The position numbers and the translations under genes are program-made. From Comamonas denitrificans (GTDB taxonomy: Bacteria; Pseudomonadota; Gammaproteobacteria; Burkholderiales; Burkholderiaceae_C), in assembly GCF_017368815.1 (NCBI RefSeq), contig NZ_JAFNME010000004.1, positions 95,429 to 159,428 of the forward strand: a stretch of DNA of 64,000 nt, in the 5' to 3' direction. Under the pieces are notes generated by a model, which saw only the letters and a list, made by a program, of their open reading frames with translations, was not told the origin of the DNA and did no database searches. Shown piece after piece: positions 26,576 through 35,835 of this stretch. Every line of letters starts with the position of its first letter. Position 1 is the stretch's first letter.

Positions 26576-28075
26576 ATGCAATTTTCCTGGAACGATCCCA
26601 CCGCGATCATGTTCGCGATTTACCTGCTTGCCATGCTGGCCATTGGCTGGCTGGGGTATCTGGGCACTAAAAACCTGTCTGACTACATCCTGGGCGGGCG
26701 CAGCCTGGGCAGTTTTGTCACGGCCTTGTCGGCCGGCGCGTCGGACATGAGCGGCTGGCTGCTCATGGGCCTGCCGGGGGCCATCTACGTCTCGGGCCTG
26801 TCCGAGTCGTGGATTGCCATTGGCCTGTGCCTGGGCGCTTACCTGAACTGGCGCTGGGTTGCCGCCCGCCTGCGCCTGTACACCGAGCGCGCGGGCAATG
26901 CGCTGACGCTGCCGGACTTTTTGGCCAATCGCTTCGAGGACAAGAGCAACGCCCTGCGCATCGTCACCGCGCTGGTGATTTTGGTGTTCTTCACCCTGTA
27001 TTGCGCCTCGGGCGTGGTCGCTGGTGCCCGTTTGTTTGAAAACATGTTCGGCATGCCCTACGGCGTGGCGCTGTGGGTGGGCGCAGCCTGCACCATCGCC
27101 TACGTGCTGATTGGCGGCTTTTTGGCCGTGAGCTGGACGGACACCATCCAAGCCTCGCTGATGATCACCGCCTTGCTGCTGGCCCCGGTCATGGCCTGGC
27201 TGGCCTTGTCCGGTGATTTGCAGCAGGGGCTGGACCTGCACACCGTCATCACGGCCGAGCAGTTTGACCTGTTCCGGGGCGCAAGCTTTGTCGGCATCGT
27301 CTCGTTGATGGCCTGGGGGCTGGGCTACTTTGGCCAGCCGCACATTCTGGTGCGCTTTATGGCGGCCGCTTCGGTGCAAACCATCCCCAAGGCCCGCCGC
27401 ATCAGCATGACCTGGATGATTTTGTGCCTGGGCGGTGCCGTGGCCGTGGGCTTTATCGGCATCCCCTACTTTGCTACCCATGCAGCCGGGGCCGCTGCCG
27501 TCAATGCCAACGCGGAAACCGTGTTTATGGAGCTGGCCAAGCAGCTGTTCAACCCCTGGATTGCCGGTGCCCTGCTGGCGGCCATTTTGGCGGCGGTGAT
27601 GAGCACCTTGTCGTGCCAGCTGCTGGTGTGCTCCAGCGCCTTGACCGAAGACATCTACCGCACCTTTTTGCGCAAAAACGCCAGCCAGCAAGAGCTGGTC
27701 TGGGTGGGCCGCATCATGGTGCTGCTGGTGGCGCTGATCGCCATCGGCCTGGCCAGCGACCCCAACGCCAAGGTGCTGGGCATGGTCAGCTACGCCTGGG
27801 CCGGCTTTGGCGCAGCGTTTGGCCCGGTCATCATCTTGTCGGTGTTCTGGCAGGGCATGACGCGCAACGGTGCGCTGGCCGGCATCATCGTCGGGGCGGT
27901 CACCGTGCTGGTGTGGAAGCAGTTTGGCTGGTTGGGCCTGTACGAAATCGTCCCCGGCTTCATCCTGTGCGGCCTGACGGTGTTTGTCGTCAGCCGCCTG
28001 GGCCAACCCTCGCCCACCATGCTGGCCGCGCACGCAGCGGTGGAAAAAGAATTTGCCGCCATCGGCCAAGCCTAA
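26576..28075 (+). CDS. putP: Sodium/proline symporter
   Basis: Inner-membrane Na+-coupled proline importer of the SSF family. 499 residues with 13 hydrophobic segments. Characteristic blocks: LGGRSLGSFVTALSAGASDM (about residues 40-59), the family signature GWLLMGLPGAIY, and FGQPHILVRFMAA. It supplies substrate to PutA encoded just upstream. A separate promoter is likely because a terminator lies between them. No clear Shine-Dalgarno precedes the ATG. Confidence 0.95.
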   Translation: MQFSWNDPTAIMFAIYLLAMLAIGWLGYLGTKNLSDYILGGRSLGSFVTALSAGASDMSGWLLMGLPGAIYVSGLSESWIAIGLCLGAYLNWRWVAARLRLYTERAGNALTLPDFLANRFEDKSNALRIVTALVILVFFTLYCASGVVAGARLFENMFGMPYGVALWVGAACTIAYVLIGGFLAVSWTDTIQASLMITALLLAPVMAWLALSGDLQQGLDLHTVITAEQFDLFRGASFVGIVSLMAWGLGYFGQPHILVRFMAAASVQTIPKARRISMTWMILCLGGAVAVGFIGIPYFATHAAGAAAVNANAETVFMELAKQLFNPWIAGALLAAILAAVMSTLSCQLLVCSSALTEDIYRTFLRKNASQQELVWVGRIMVLLVALIAIGLASDPNAKVLGMVSYAWAGFGAAFGPVIILSVFWQGMTRNGALAGIIVGAVTVLVWKQFGWLGLYEIVPGFILCGLTVFVVSRLGQPSPTMLAAHAAVEKEFAAIGQA

Positions 28076-28098
28076 AACGCCATTGCTGGCTGCGACAA

Positions 28099-28130
28099 CG
28101 CCCCAGGGTTTGTGCCCTGGGGCGTTTTTT
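28099..28130 (+). terminator. Terminator of putP
   Basis: Perfect 10-bp stem CGCCCCAGGG/CCCTGGGGCG with a 6-nt loop, followed by six T. Confidence 0.92.
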
Positions 28131-28265
28131 GCTGGCGGCCGCAAGCCAACAGGGGCTTCACACGGAAGGTGTACGTTTGTCTTCCAGGTCACGCGGGCCA
28201 GCTGCCAGGGAATTTCTAGTCTATAGTGGCCTTACTTTTAATTAATATGACCGAGACTGTCAGAG

Positions 28266-29171
<906 letters not shown>

Positions 29172-29191
29172 GCATTCATCCGGAGCGCACC

Positions 29192-29842
29192 ATGACCCAG
29201 AACCACACCGCAGGAACCCTGCTGTTCAAACAACTGAAAACCTTCAATGAAAGCGTTGTTTACTTCGAGCAAACCCTGCAGCCGGCCTTACTCAAAGCGA
29301 TACAGGACTGTGTCGAGGATTTTTGTAGTTCGGGGAGCGGTTGGCACGGCCATTTCGACTTTCCCGAGGAATCTGATTGCCGCCTGGCTCCGCTGCACTG
29401 GCTGATCGAGCAGGGTGAAGAAGAAGTTAGTTTTCAGAAACAGACCCATAAGGCGACATTCGAAATCAACTACATCGAAGACAACAATGGCTATGACTAC
29501 TGGCTTGCATTGTTCTGCGGTGTCGGCACCGCTGGCGGCGAAGCAGGATTCATGTTTGACTGCGACGGAAAGGCATTTGGTGGCAAGAATGCATGGAAAA
29601 GATGCGTCAGGCAGGCAACATCACAGCTGGACCAACTCGCCAAACTGGGCTTCAAGGACCTGGGTGACGGAAACTTCTTTCTGCCGGTTCGGCTGAACAC
29701 GGATGCCCTGGCAAGCACTTGGGAGGAGTCTGGCAAGTTCGACAAGGACGATGACTGCTTTCAGCCCGTGCGGGATGCACTGGAATGCATTGCAAAAGCA
29801 GCCCCCGTTTTCGACGCGCTGATGAATAGTTGCACGCGGTAA
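29192..29842 (+). CDS. Protein of unknown function, partner of the PD-(D/E)XK gene
   Basis: 216-residue acidic protein from the ATG at 29192, preceded by CGGAGCGCACC; an upstream in-frame start overlaps the nuclease gene. I recognise no named domain. Visible features: no signal peptide or membrane segment; a motif FEINYIEDNNGYDYWLALFC followed by GVGTAGGEAGFMFD; then FGGKNAWKRC and GNFFLPVRL. Its close spacing after the nuclease gene suggests one transcript and a shared task, for example modulator, specificity factor or inhibitor. This is inference from position alone. Confidence 0.6.
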   Translation: MTQNHTAGTLLFKQLKTFNESVVYFEQTLQPALLKAIQDCVEDFCSSGSGWHGHFDFPEESDCRLAPLHWLIEQGEEEVSFQKQTHKATFEINYIEDNNGYDYWLALFCGVGTAGGEAGFMFDCDGKAFGGKNAWKRCVRQATSQLDQLAKLGFKDLGDGNFFLPVRLNTDALASTWEESGKFDKDDDCFQPVRDALECIAKAAPVFDALMNSCTR

Positions 29843-29961
29843 AGGCCAATAAATGAACGGTGTGGAGCTGGCAAAAATCGCTGGTGTCCACATGCGTGAT
29901 GTTGCCCCCGTATTCCAGTCCCCGTCCTAGTTGCAATAAACCGCCAACTCCGACCATGGGC

Positions 29962-30265
29962 TGAACCACGCCGGGTTTCGTGGAGGCTGGTTGGTTTAAG
30001 TCAGGCCGCCACCATGGAGGTCTGACTGGCGAGATGCCGGTAGTAGTTTGCCTCAGCTTCTGCAGGCGGGATGTATCCGATAAGTTCGAGCAGCCTGTGG
30101 TGGTTGAACCAGAACACCCATTGGAGCGTGGCCAGCACCGATTCACGGGTTGGCCATGACCGCCGGTGTATCACCTCGGCCTTGTACAGCCCGTTAGGTG
30201 CAGTCCGAGACCCACAGCTGGTTGGGCCGCTTGGCTTTGAACTGCCGGTTGACCCGGTCCAGTAC
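29962..30265 (-). mobile_element. IS3-family insertion sequence remnant (right end)
   Basis: The sequence from 29962 (TGAACCACGCCGGGTTTCG) resembles the terminal inverted repeat of IS3-group elements. It is followed on the minus strand by the end of an orfB transposase. The 5' half of the element and its other end are absent. The region between the accessory genes and the cbb3-like cluster (29843-30333) contains nothing else recognisable except a weak dispersed-repeat copy near 30287. Confidence 0.7.
30001..30265 (-). pseudogene. IS3-family OrfB transposase fragment with internal deletion
   Basis: Read on the minus strand, the fragment starts DRVNRQFKAKRPNQLWVSDC, part of the DDE integrase domain. 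It then jumps, with a frame change, to NGLYKAEVIHRRSW and LQWVFWFNHHRLLELIGYIP, ending in ASQTSMVAA at the stop 30001-30003. Roughly 100 residues in the middle of the catalytic domain are missing, so it cannot be active. Confidence 0.8.
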
Positions 30266-30333
30266 GGTCAATAAAAATTAAAAAAGAGAGCTTTTAGCGC
30301 TTATTGGTCAAGCGTTATTGGTCTTTTTTATGA

Positions 30334-31029
30334 TTATTTTGAATGGGATTTTTCATCGTCCTGGGCTGCGGGAAATTGGCGCGGCGCACAGGTTTGGGCT
30401 TCGCGCTGCATCACCTCGTGGGTGACGGTGCCCAGCCATGCCAGGCCTAAGGCGCTGCTGATGCCCACCAGCCACTGGCCCAGGCGGATTTGGTCGTCCT
30501 GCAAATAGGCGTTGCACAGGCGCAAGGGGCTGTCGATGTAGAGCAGGCCGACAATGGCCATCATGGCCAGCAGGTTGCCTAAAAAGAAAAACTGCAGCAC
30601 CCGCCCCGCCGGTTGCCACGATAGGCGCAGGGCCAGACCGGCCAGCACCAGGGCGGTGCATTTGGCGACCTCTACCTCGGGGCGCAGCAAGGCCAGATCA
30701 AGCACGCGCGGAATCATCAGCACGGCCAAGATGCTGCTGGCTGCCACCCAGCCGGTGATGCCGTACTGGTTGATGCTGCGCCCTTGCCAAGCCGGGGGCA
30801 GGGCCCCGGCCCAAGCGGCCCCGGTCAGCAGCAGCAAGGGAAACTGCAGCACCATGTGCCGCCACATGCTGGCCTCCAGCCACTGGCGGGCCAGCACGGC
30901 CACGGCCAGTGCCAGAGCGCCAACCATTCCCTGGAGTAGGACGCTATTTTTTAGCAAAAAAGCATGAAAATGCTTATCTTTAAAGCGCAAGCAGCTATCA
31001 AAATAAGTTAATTTTGGGGCCTGGCTCAT
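30334..31029 (-). CDS. Membrane protein of unknown function, coupled to the SCO gene
   Basis: 231 residues with about six hydrophobic segments. The start codon overlaps the sco stop by four bases (ATGA), so it belongs to the cbb3-like operon. No family is recognised. Residues 8-20 (TYFDSCLRFKDKH) are encoded by a copy of the dispersed palindromic repeat at 30983-31003, so the true N-terminus may be shorter; the next Met is near residue 35 (MVGALALAVAV). It may aid oxidase assembly, but that is inferred from position only. Confidence 0.65.
   Translation of the reverse strand: MSQAPKLTYFDSCLRFKDKHFHAFLLKNSVLLQGMVGALALAVAVLARQWLEASMWRHMVLQFPLLLLTGAAWAGALPPAWQGRSINQYGITGWVAASSILAVLMIPRVLDLALLRPEVEVAKCTALVLAGLALRLSWQPAGRVLQFFFLGNLLAMMAIVGLLYIDSPLRLCNAYLQDDQIRLGQWLVGISSALGLAWLGTVTHEVMQREAQTCAPRQFPAAQDDEKSHSK
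30983..31003. repeat. Dispersed palindromic repeat copy inside a coding region
   Basis: AAGCGCAAGCAGCTATCAAA (30983-31002) is the cleanest copy of the repeat and lies within the first 20 codons of the membrane-protein gene. Confidence 0.75.
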
Positions 31030-31670
31030 ACCGCCCCCTGGGCACTGGTGCGCTGGGCTTGGCGGGCCAGATGGCGGGCGTAGTTCAGCGCCAAGTCTTG
31101 CTCGGCCAGGTCAAACACGCGCACCATGCGGCCTTGGGCATCGAACACCAGCAGGGCGGCGTTGTGCTCGTAATCGCCAAACCCGTCGGGGATGACGACC
31201 ACGCCCAGTTGGCGCAGCAAGGCCGCTTGTTCGGCGGGGTTGGCCACCCGCGCAAAGCGCCAGATGGCGGGGTCGGCCCCCAGGGGGCGGGCGTAGTGGC
31301 GCAGGAGGTCGGGGGTATCGTGGCCGCCGTCAAAGCTGATCGAGAGCAGTTGCACGCCGGGGTTGTCCTGGGCCAGGGCGGCTTGCAGCTGGGCAAAACT
31401 GCTGCCCAGGGTCAGGCAGACGGTTTTGCAGCGGGTGTAAAAGAAGTCGGCAATGGTGACGTGGCCCGGCGTGGTCAGCAGCTGGGGCAGGGTGCTGGGC
31501 GCAATGCCCGTGCCATCGACGGTGACCGCCGGCACAGGCACGGGGCGCAGCGCCACTTCCAGGCGGCGCGCGCCTTCGTCCGTCCAGACCTGGAAGTCGT
31601 GCGTCAGCCAGGCGGCGGCACCAAAGCCCCCGCCCAGCAGGGCCAGACTCAACAGCACGGTGCGCAGCAT
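31026..31670 (-). CDS. SCO1/SenC-family copper chaperone
   Basis: Membrane-anchored periplasmic thioredoxin-fold protein that delivers copper to haem-copper oxidases. 214 residues with an N-terminal signal anchor (LLSLALLGGGFGAAAWL), the copper/disulfide motif Cys-x3-Cys in FFYTRCKTVC (about residue 81) and the third ligand His in DYEHNAALLVFD (about residue 168). It follows the cytochrome c gene in the oxidase operon. Confidence 0.88.
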   Translation of the reverse strand: MLRTVLLSLALLGGGFGAAAWLTHDFQVWTDEGARRLEVALRPVPVPAVTVDGTGIAPSTLPQLLTTPGHVTIADFFYTRCKTVCLTLGSSFAQLQAALAQDNPGVQLLSISFDGGHDTPDLLRHYARPLGADPAIWRFARVANPAEQAALLRQLGVVVIPDGFGDYEHNAALLVFDAQGRMVRVFDLAEQDLALNYARHLARQAQRTSAQGAV

Positions 31671-31690
31671 GGTGGTGTCTCCTGTTTTGC

Positions 31691-31711
31691 GAGCTGCTAG
31701 CGCTATTTAAT
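31691..31711. repeat. Dispersed palindromic repeat copy between sco and the cytochrome c gene
   Basis: GAGCTGCTAGCGCTATTTAA (31691-31710) is an inverted copy; it provides the stop codon of the cytochrome gene. Confidence 0.65.
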
Positions 31712-32305
31712 CAAGGCTTTGAGGGCTTCACCGCCTTCAAATGGCGTGGTGCGTTCGCTGCCAGCTTCTCTTTCTGAAGCAATAAAGTCGGCGCTGATGG
31801 CTTCGGCCTGGTTGCCCCAGGTGCTGCGGATGTGGGTCAGCACCCCGGCAATTTCGGCATCGGACAGTTGCGGGAACGGGGGCATCATGCCGTCAAAGCT
31901 TTGGCCCGCGACCTCGATCTTGCCGCTTACGCCGTGCAGCAGGATGTTGGCCAGCACTTTGGGATCGCCCACCACCCATTCCGAGCCCGCCAGCGGCGGG
32001 AACACGCCGGGCAGGCCCTGGCCATTGGCCTGGTGGCAGGCGGCGCAGTTGGCGGCAAAAATCGCCCCACCATCCACTGCTGCGCCGGGGACGGCGGCCT
32101 GGGCGGTGGGGCGCAGATCGGCCACGGTGCGCATGTCGCCCAGGTCGGTGCGCTCAATGGCGGGGTTCATGAGCAGGTAAACGATGCCAAAAATCACCAT
32201 TCCCACGGCAACCACCGCCGCCAGCCAGGGCATGGGGCGGATGGCTTCCTCCGGGTCGGCGTTTTCGCGCAGTTCTTGCGGCAGGATTTTGAGTTTGTCA
32301 GGCAT
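31703..32305 (-). CDS. Membrane-anchored monohaem cytochrome c of the cbb3-like oxidase
   Basis: 200 residues: one N-terminal membrane helix (WLAAVVAVGMVIFGIVYLL) and a class I cytochrome c domain with haem motif ANCAACHQANGQG (about residue 86) and a likely Met ligand in GMMPPFPQLSD. It occupies the position of CcoP, but CcoP carries two haems. It probably passes electrons to CcoO/CcoN. Confidence 0.82.
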   Translation of the reverse strand: MPDKLKILPQELRENADPEEAIRPMPWLAAVVAVGMVIFGIVYLLMNPAIERTDLGDMRTVADLRPTAQAAVPGAAVDGGAIFAANCAACHQANGQGLPGVFPPLAGSEWVVGDPKVLANILLHGVSGKIEVAGQSFDGMMPPFPQLSDAEIAGVLTHIRSTWGNQAEAISADFIASEREAGSERTTPFEGGEALKALIK

Positions 32306-32322
32306 GGGGGATTCCTCCTGCG

Positions 32323-32922
32323 TTATTGCGCGGCCGCTTGCGGCTCAGCGGGCAAGATGGGGTAGTTGCGCTTAAGGCTTTGCAGGTATTGCACCAAGTC
32401 CAGCGCCTCGGGCTTGGCAACGACTACCTTGCCTTCGGGCCCCTGTCCGGGCGGGAGCTTGACCACCACCTCACCGGCATCGGCCTGGTCTTTCACCTCG
32501 AACATGTAGGGGTAGGGCGGCATGATTGAGCCGGGCACATACGCGCGCGGCTGGTACAGGTGGCCCAGATGCCAGTCTTGGCTGGGCTGGCGCACGCCAA
32601 TGTTCATCAAGTCCGGGCCGGTGCGCATGCTGCCCAGCAGGTGGGGCGTGTCGTACACGTAATCGGCGGGCACCGTGGCACGGCCCCAGCCGCGCTCGGC
32701 ATCGGGGGCAAAGCCCTTGTCGCGCGGTTGTTGTGAGTGGCAGTACACGCAGCCATTGGCCACGTAGCTGTCGCGCCCGCGCAGCTCGGCGCTGGTGTAG
32801 GGCTTGAGCCCTTCGGGGGGCTGGATATCGCGCACCTGCAGATAGGGCAGCACCACCAAGGCGGCGGTGGCCACGGCCAGGCTGACGAGGGCGCCGGTGG
32901 CCAGTTTGACTTCACTTTGCAT
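32323..32922 (-). CDS. ccoO: cbb3-type cytochrome c oxidase subunit II (monohaem)
   Basis: 199 residues from the ATG at 32922, inside the end of the preceding ccoN by 11 bases. One N-terminal membrane helix (GALVSLAVATAALVVLPYL) is followed by a periplasmic haem domain with NGCVYCHSQQPRDKG (about residue 56) and a Met ligand region GSIMPPYPYMF. These are the CcoO hallmarks. Confidence 0.88.
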   Translation of the reverse strand: MQSEVKLATGALVSLAVATAALVVLPYLQVRDIQPPEGLKPYTSAELRGRDSYVANGCVYCHSQQPRDKGFAPDAERGWGRATVPADYVYDTPHLLGSMRTGPDLMNIGVRQPSQDWHLGHLYQPRAYVPGSIMPPYPYMFEVKDQADAGEVVVKLPPGQGPEGKVVVAKPEALDLVQYLQSLKRNYPILPAEPQAAAQ

Positions 32923-34597
32923 GAGGAACCTCCAGGGCAGCGGCCGCTTTGGCCGGGTCACCCCACAGGGCGGGGCCGCTGCGTTCGGGCTTGACGTTGA
33001 GCAGCATGGCCAGGACGTGCCCGGCAAACACCAGGTGACTGAGCACCATCAGCGAGCCGCCCACGCTGCGCCATTGCAGGTAGGGGATGGTCACGGCCAC
33101 CGAATCCATAAACGGTTTGGCCGCGTCCAGCATGGCGGTGCCCTGCAGCCAGCCGCCGATGGTCAGGAAGATGAAATAAACCATGATCCCCGTGGCCGCA
33201 AGCCAAAAATGCACCGCAATCAGGCGCGGCCAGGCCCACTCGCGGTGCAGCACGCGCGGCAGCATGAAGTAAATGGCGCCAAACAGCACCATGGTGACAA
33301 AGGCATAGGCCCCCAGGTGGGCGTGGGCCACGGTGAAGTGGGTGAAGTGGGCCACCCGATTGACTGCCCGCAGCGCTTCAAACGAGCCTTGCAGCGACGA
33401 CAAGATGTACATCACCGCGCCAAACACCATAAAGCGCAGCGTCGGCGAGTATTGGGTCAGGTGTACGCGCCCGCGAATGGTGCAGACCATGTTGATGGCA
33501 AACGCCAGCACGGGCACGATCATCATCATGCTTTGCACGATGGACAGCGTCACCAACCAGCCCGGCACCGGGCCGCCGACCAGGTGGTGGCCGCCGACTT
33601 GGGCGTAGAAAAACGCCAGCGTCCAAAAACCCAGAATCGACAGGTTGTACGAGCGCACCGGTCGGCCAATCACCTTGGGCAGGAAGTAATAAATGATGCC
33701 CACACTCACCGGCGTAAACCACAGGCCCAGCACGTTGTGGCCATACCACCAGTTCATCGTGGCCTGCTGCACGCCGTAGTGCACGCCGGGCAGCTTGCCA
33801 ATGGTGAACAGCACAATGATCCACAGCAGCGCCGCCAGGTGGTACCAGCTGGTGACGTACAAATGCGCCACGGTGCGGTGGCGCACGGTGCGAAACACGT
33901 TGATGGCGATCAGCACCAGGCCCAGGCCGACAAAAATGCCGATCTGCCAGGGAATTTCCAGGTATTCCATACCGGCCGTCCAGCCAATGCCAACGGCCCC
34001 GATGCCGCTGGCCACGCCAATGTTTAAAAACACCGCGCCCAACACCACCCAGGGTGCGCCGCGCAGCGTGGTGCGCATCAGGCGCGGCGTGAGCCAGACG
34101 ATGGCGGCCAGCGCCGCATTGGTGATCCAGCCGTAGAACACGGCCGTCAGGTGCATGGTGCGCATGCGGCCAAAGGTTTGCCAGGCCTCGGCCACCAGCC
34201 AGTCGGGCATGTGCAGCTTCAGCGATGCAGTGAGCCCGGCCAAAGAGCCCAGCACCAGCCACAGCACGGCAAACACCAGCAGCAACAGCACCGGCCAGCG
34301 CGAGGATTCGTCGGCCAGCATGCGCTGCTCGCGGGTGAAATCGGTGTCGGGCTCGTTGTGCCAGCGCTCGTCGGGCGTTTTGGCGTTAGTGGCATTGATC
34401 GCTTTTTGCAGGCGCTCGCGGTCATGCGCGGTCAGCGTGGGGTCGTCGGCCTGGCCGATTTCCCCCGGCGTAAAAATCGCCGAAGCCGCGCCGGGGTTTT
34501 CTACCAGCAAGCCCTTGCGCATCGACCACATGAAGGCAAACAAGCCCATCAAGGAGAGCAAAAAGGCGGCCAGCAGACTCAGAACAGTGCTATTCAT
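32912..34597 (-). CDS. ccoN: cbb3-type oxidase catalytic subunit with CcoS-like N-terminus
   Basis: Haem-copper oxygen reductase subunit I, 561 residues with at least 12 core helices. Haem and CuB ligand histidines are visible in RMRTMHLTAVFYGW, NWWYGHNVLGLWF, AQVGGHHLVGGPVPGW and HFTHFTVAHAHLGAYAF. SYNLSILGFW corresponds to the CcoN helix with the cross-linked Tyr. The first 60 residues (SLMGLFAFMWSMRKGLLVEN, then an Asp-containing stretch) look like the assembly protein CcoS fused in front. The operon lacks CcoP and CcoQ, so this is a variant cbb3-like enzyme rather than the standard CcoNOQP. Confidence 0.85.
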   Translation of the reverse strand: MNSTVLSLLAAFLLSLMGLFAFMWSMRKGLLVENPGAASAIFTPGEIGQADDPTLTAHDRERLQKAINATNAKTPDERWHNEPDTDFTREQRMLADESSRWPVLLLLVFAVLWLVLGSLAGLTASLKLHMPDWLVAEAWQTFGRMRTMHLTAVFYGWITNAALAAIVWLTPRLMRTTLRGAPWVVLGAVFLNIGVASGIGAVGIGWTAGMEYLEIPWQIGIFVGLGLVLIAINVFRTVRHRTVAHLYVTSWYHLAALLWIIVLFTIGKLPGVHYGVQQATMNWWYGHNVLGLWFTPVSVGIIYYFLPKVIGRPVRSYNLSILGFWTLAFFYAQVGGHHLVGGPVPGWLVTLSIVQSMMMIVPVLAFAINMVCTIRGRVHLTQYSPTLRFMVFGAVMYILSSLQGSFEALRAVNRVAHFTHFTVAHAHLGAYAFVTMVLFGAIYFMLPRVLHREWAWPRLIAVHFWLAATGIMVYFIFLTIGGWLQGTAMLDAAKPFMDSVAVTIPYLQWRSVGGSLMVLSHLVFAGHVLAMLLNVKPERSGPALWGDPAKAAAALEVPHAK

Positions 34598-34990
34598 GGT
34601 CTCAAGCTCCTAGGTTTCTTTTTTGCGTACCCATGAGGCGTTCAAAGGTAGCTGCCCGGCCAATTGGATGCCCGTTAGGCACTTCTGTCAGACGCGCTGC
34701 AGACCAAAACCACTAGCAGCATGGTTAATGAGAAGATTTGATCTATCTTAAAGAATCGGTCTATAAGCGTGCGCGTGTAGGCGCTGAGCAACAGTCAAAC
34801 GCAAGCATGCGCATGCCTTCAACAGGGCAGTGGCTTGCATCGCATCCTTGATAACCCGATGTTTGATGCTATGTTTTTCGTTGCTGTGCGTTGGACGATG
34901 CCCTGCCGTCGTTGCTGGGGTGGGGACAAATGAGGGCAACGAGGTGTAGTCTCACTCATTGGAATTCCCGTTTTTCTAAATAAAGTTTGT
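34598..34990. promoter_or_regulatory. 393-base divergent gap upstream of ccoN and the binding-protein gene
   Basis: No gene is seen. TTGATCTATCTTAA at 34738-34751 matches one full and one partial half-site of an FNR/Anr box (TTGAT-N4-ATCAA), about 140 bases ahead of the ccoN start, where oxygen control of a cbb3-like oxidase would make sense. No convincing -35/-10 pair was found for either gene. Confidence 0.4.
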
Positions 34991-35830
34991 ATGAAGTTGT
35001 CCCTCTCGTCCTGGGGACTGGGGCTGGCCTTGGCCAGCCTGGGTGTGGCTACATCCCCCTGTCCAGTCGCTGCTGAACCTGTCGCCACGTCTGTCGCCAC
35101 CCACTCTGATCGTTTGGCACGCATCCAGGCCGCTGGACAGGTGCGGGTGTGTATCTGGCCGGATTACTACAGCATCTCCTTGCGCGACCCGCGCACGCAG
35201 ATGCTGTCTGGCATCGACATTGATTTAGCCCAGGCCCTGGGAAAGGATTGGGGGGTGGGCGTGCAGTTCGTGGAAAGCTCTTTTGCCCGCTTGTCCGCCG
35301 ACTTGCTGCAAGAGCGTTGCGACGTGGCCATGTTTGCCATCGGCATCACCCCCGAGCGCCAGCAGGTGCTGCGCTTCACCCAGCCTTATCTGGCCAGCGA
35401 TGTCATGGCCATTACCACGCGCAGCAACCGCAAAATCCGCAGTTGGGGTGACATTGACCAGCCCGGCATCGTGGTGGCCGTGGCCAAAGGCACATTGCAT
35501 GAGCCGTTGATGCGCGCGCGCCTCAAGCACGCCCAGCTTATCGCCCCGGAAACCCCGCACGCCCGTGAGCAAGAGGTGCAATCGGGCCGGGCCGACGTGT
35601 TTATGACCGACTTTCCTTATTCCCGCCGGATGCTGGAGACCACCGATTGGGCGCGTTTGGTGGCCCCCGTCAGTACCTACCAAATCACCTCTTACGCTTG
35701 GGCGATCAAGCCGGGGGACGATGCCTTGCACGAGCGCTTGGAAGCCTTTTTACAGACCATTAAGCGCGATGGTCGCCTGCTGGCGGCAGCGCGTAAGCAC
35801 AAGCTCGATCCCATCGTCGTGCTGGATTGA
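34991..35830 (+). CDS. Periplasmic amino-acid-type solute-binding protein (SBP family 3)
   Basis: 279 residues with a signal peptide (KLSLSSWGLGLALASLGVAT) and a type II periplasmic-binding fold: VRVCIWPDYYSISLRDPRTQ (about residue 52), SGIDIDLAQALGKDWGV, RCDVAMFAIGITPERQQVL and SGRADVFMTDFPYS. There are no ABC transporter genes next to it. Its stop overlaps an in-frame TTG of the following sensor cyclase gene, whose ATG is 5 bases on. It therefore probably acts as a ligand receptor feeding that sensor rather than a transport component. Confidence 0.85.
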   Translation: MKLSLSSWGLGLALASLGVATSPCPVAAEPVATSVATHSDRLARIQAAGQVRVCIWPDYYSISLRDPRTQMLSGIDIDLAQALGKDWGVGVQFVESSFARLSADLLQERCDVAMFAIGITPERQQVLRFTQPYLASDVMAITTRSNRKIRSWGDIDQPGIVVAVAKGTLHEPLMRARLKHAQLIAPETPHAREQEVQSGRADVFMTDFPYSRRMLETTDWARLVAPVSTYQITSYAWAIKPGDDALHERLEAFLQTIKRDGRLLAAARKHKLDPIVVLD

Positions 35831-35835
35831 ATGCC

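Noticed and set aside
32867..34027. 386-codon plus-strand frame opposite ccoN
   Set aside because: Complement of the ccoN gene; His/Gln-rich translation with no family resemblance.
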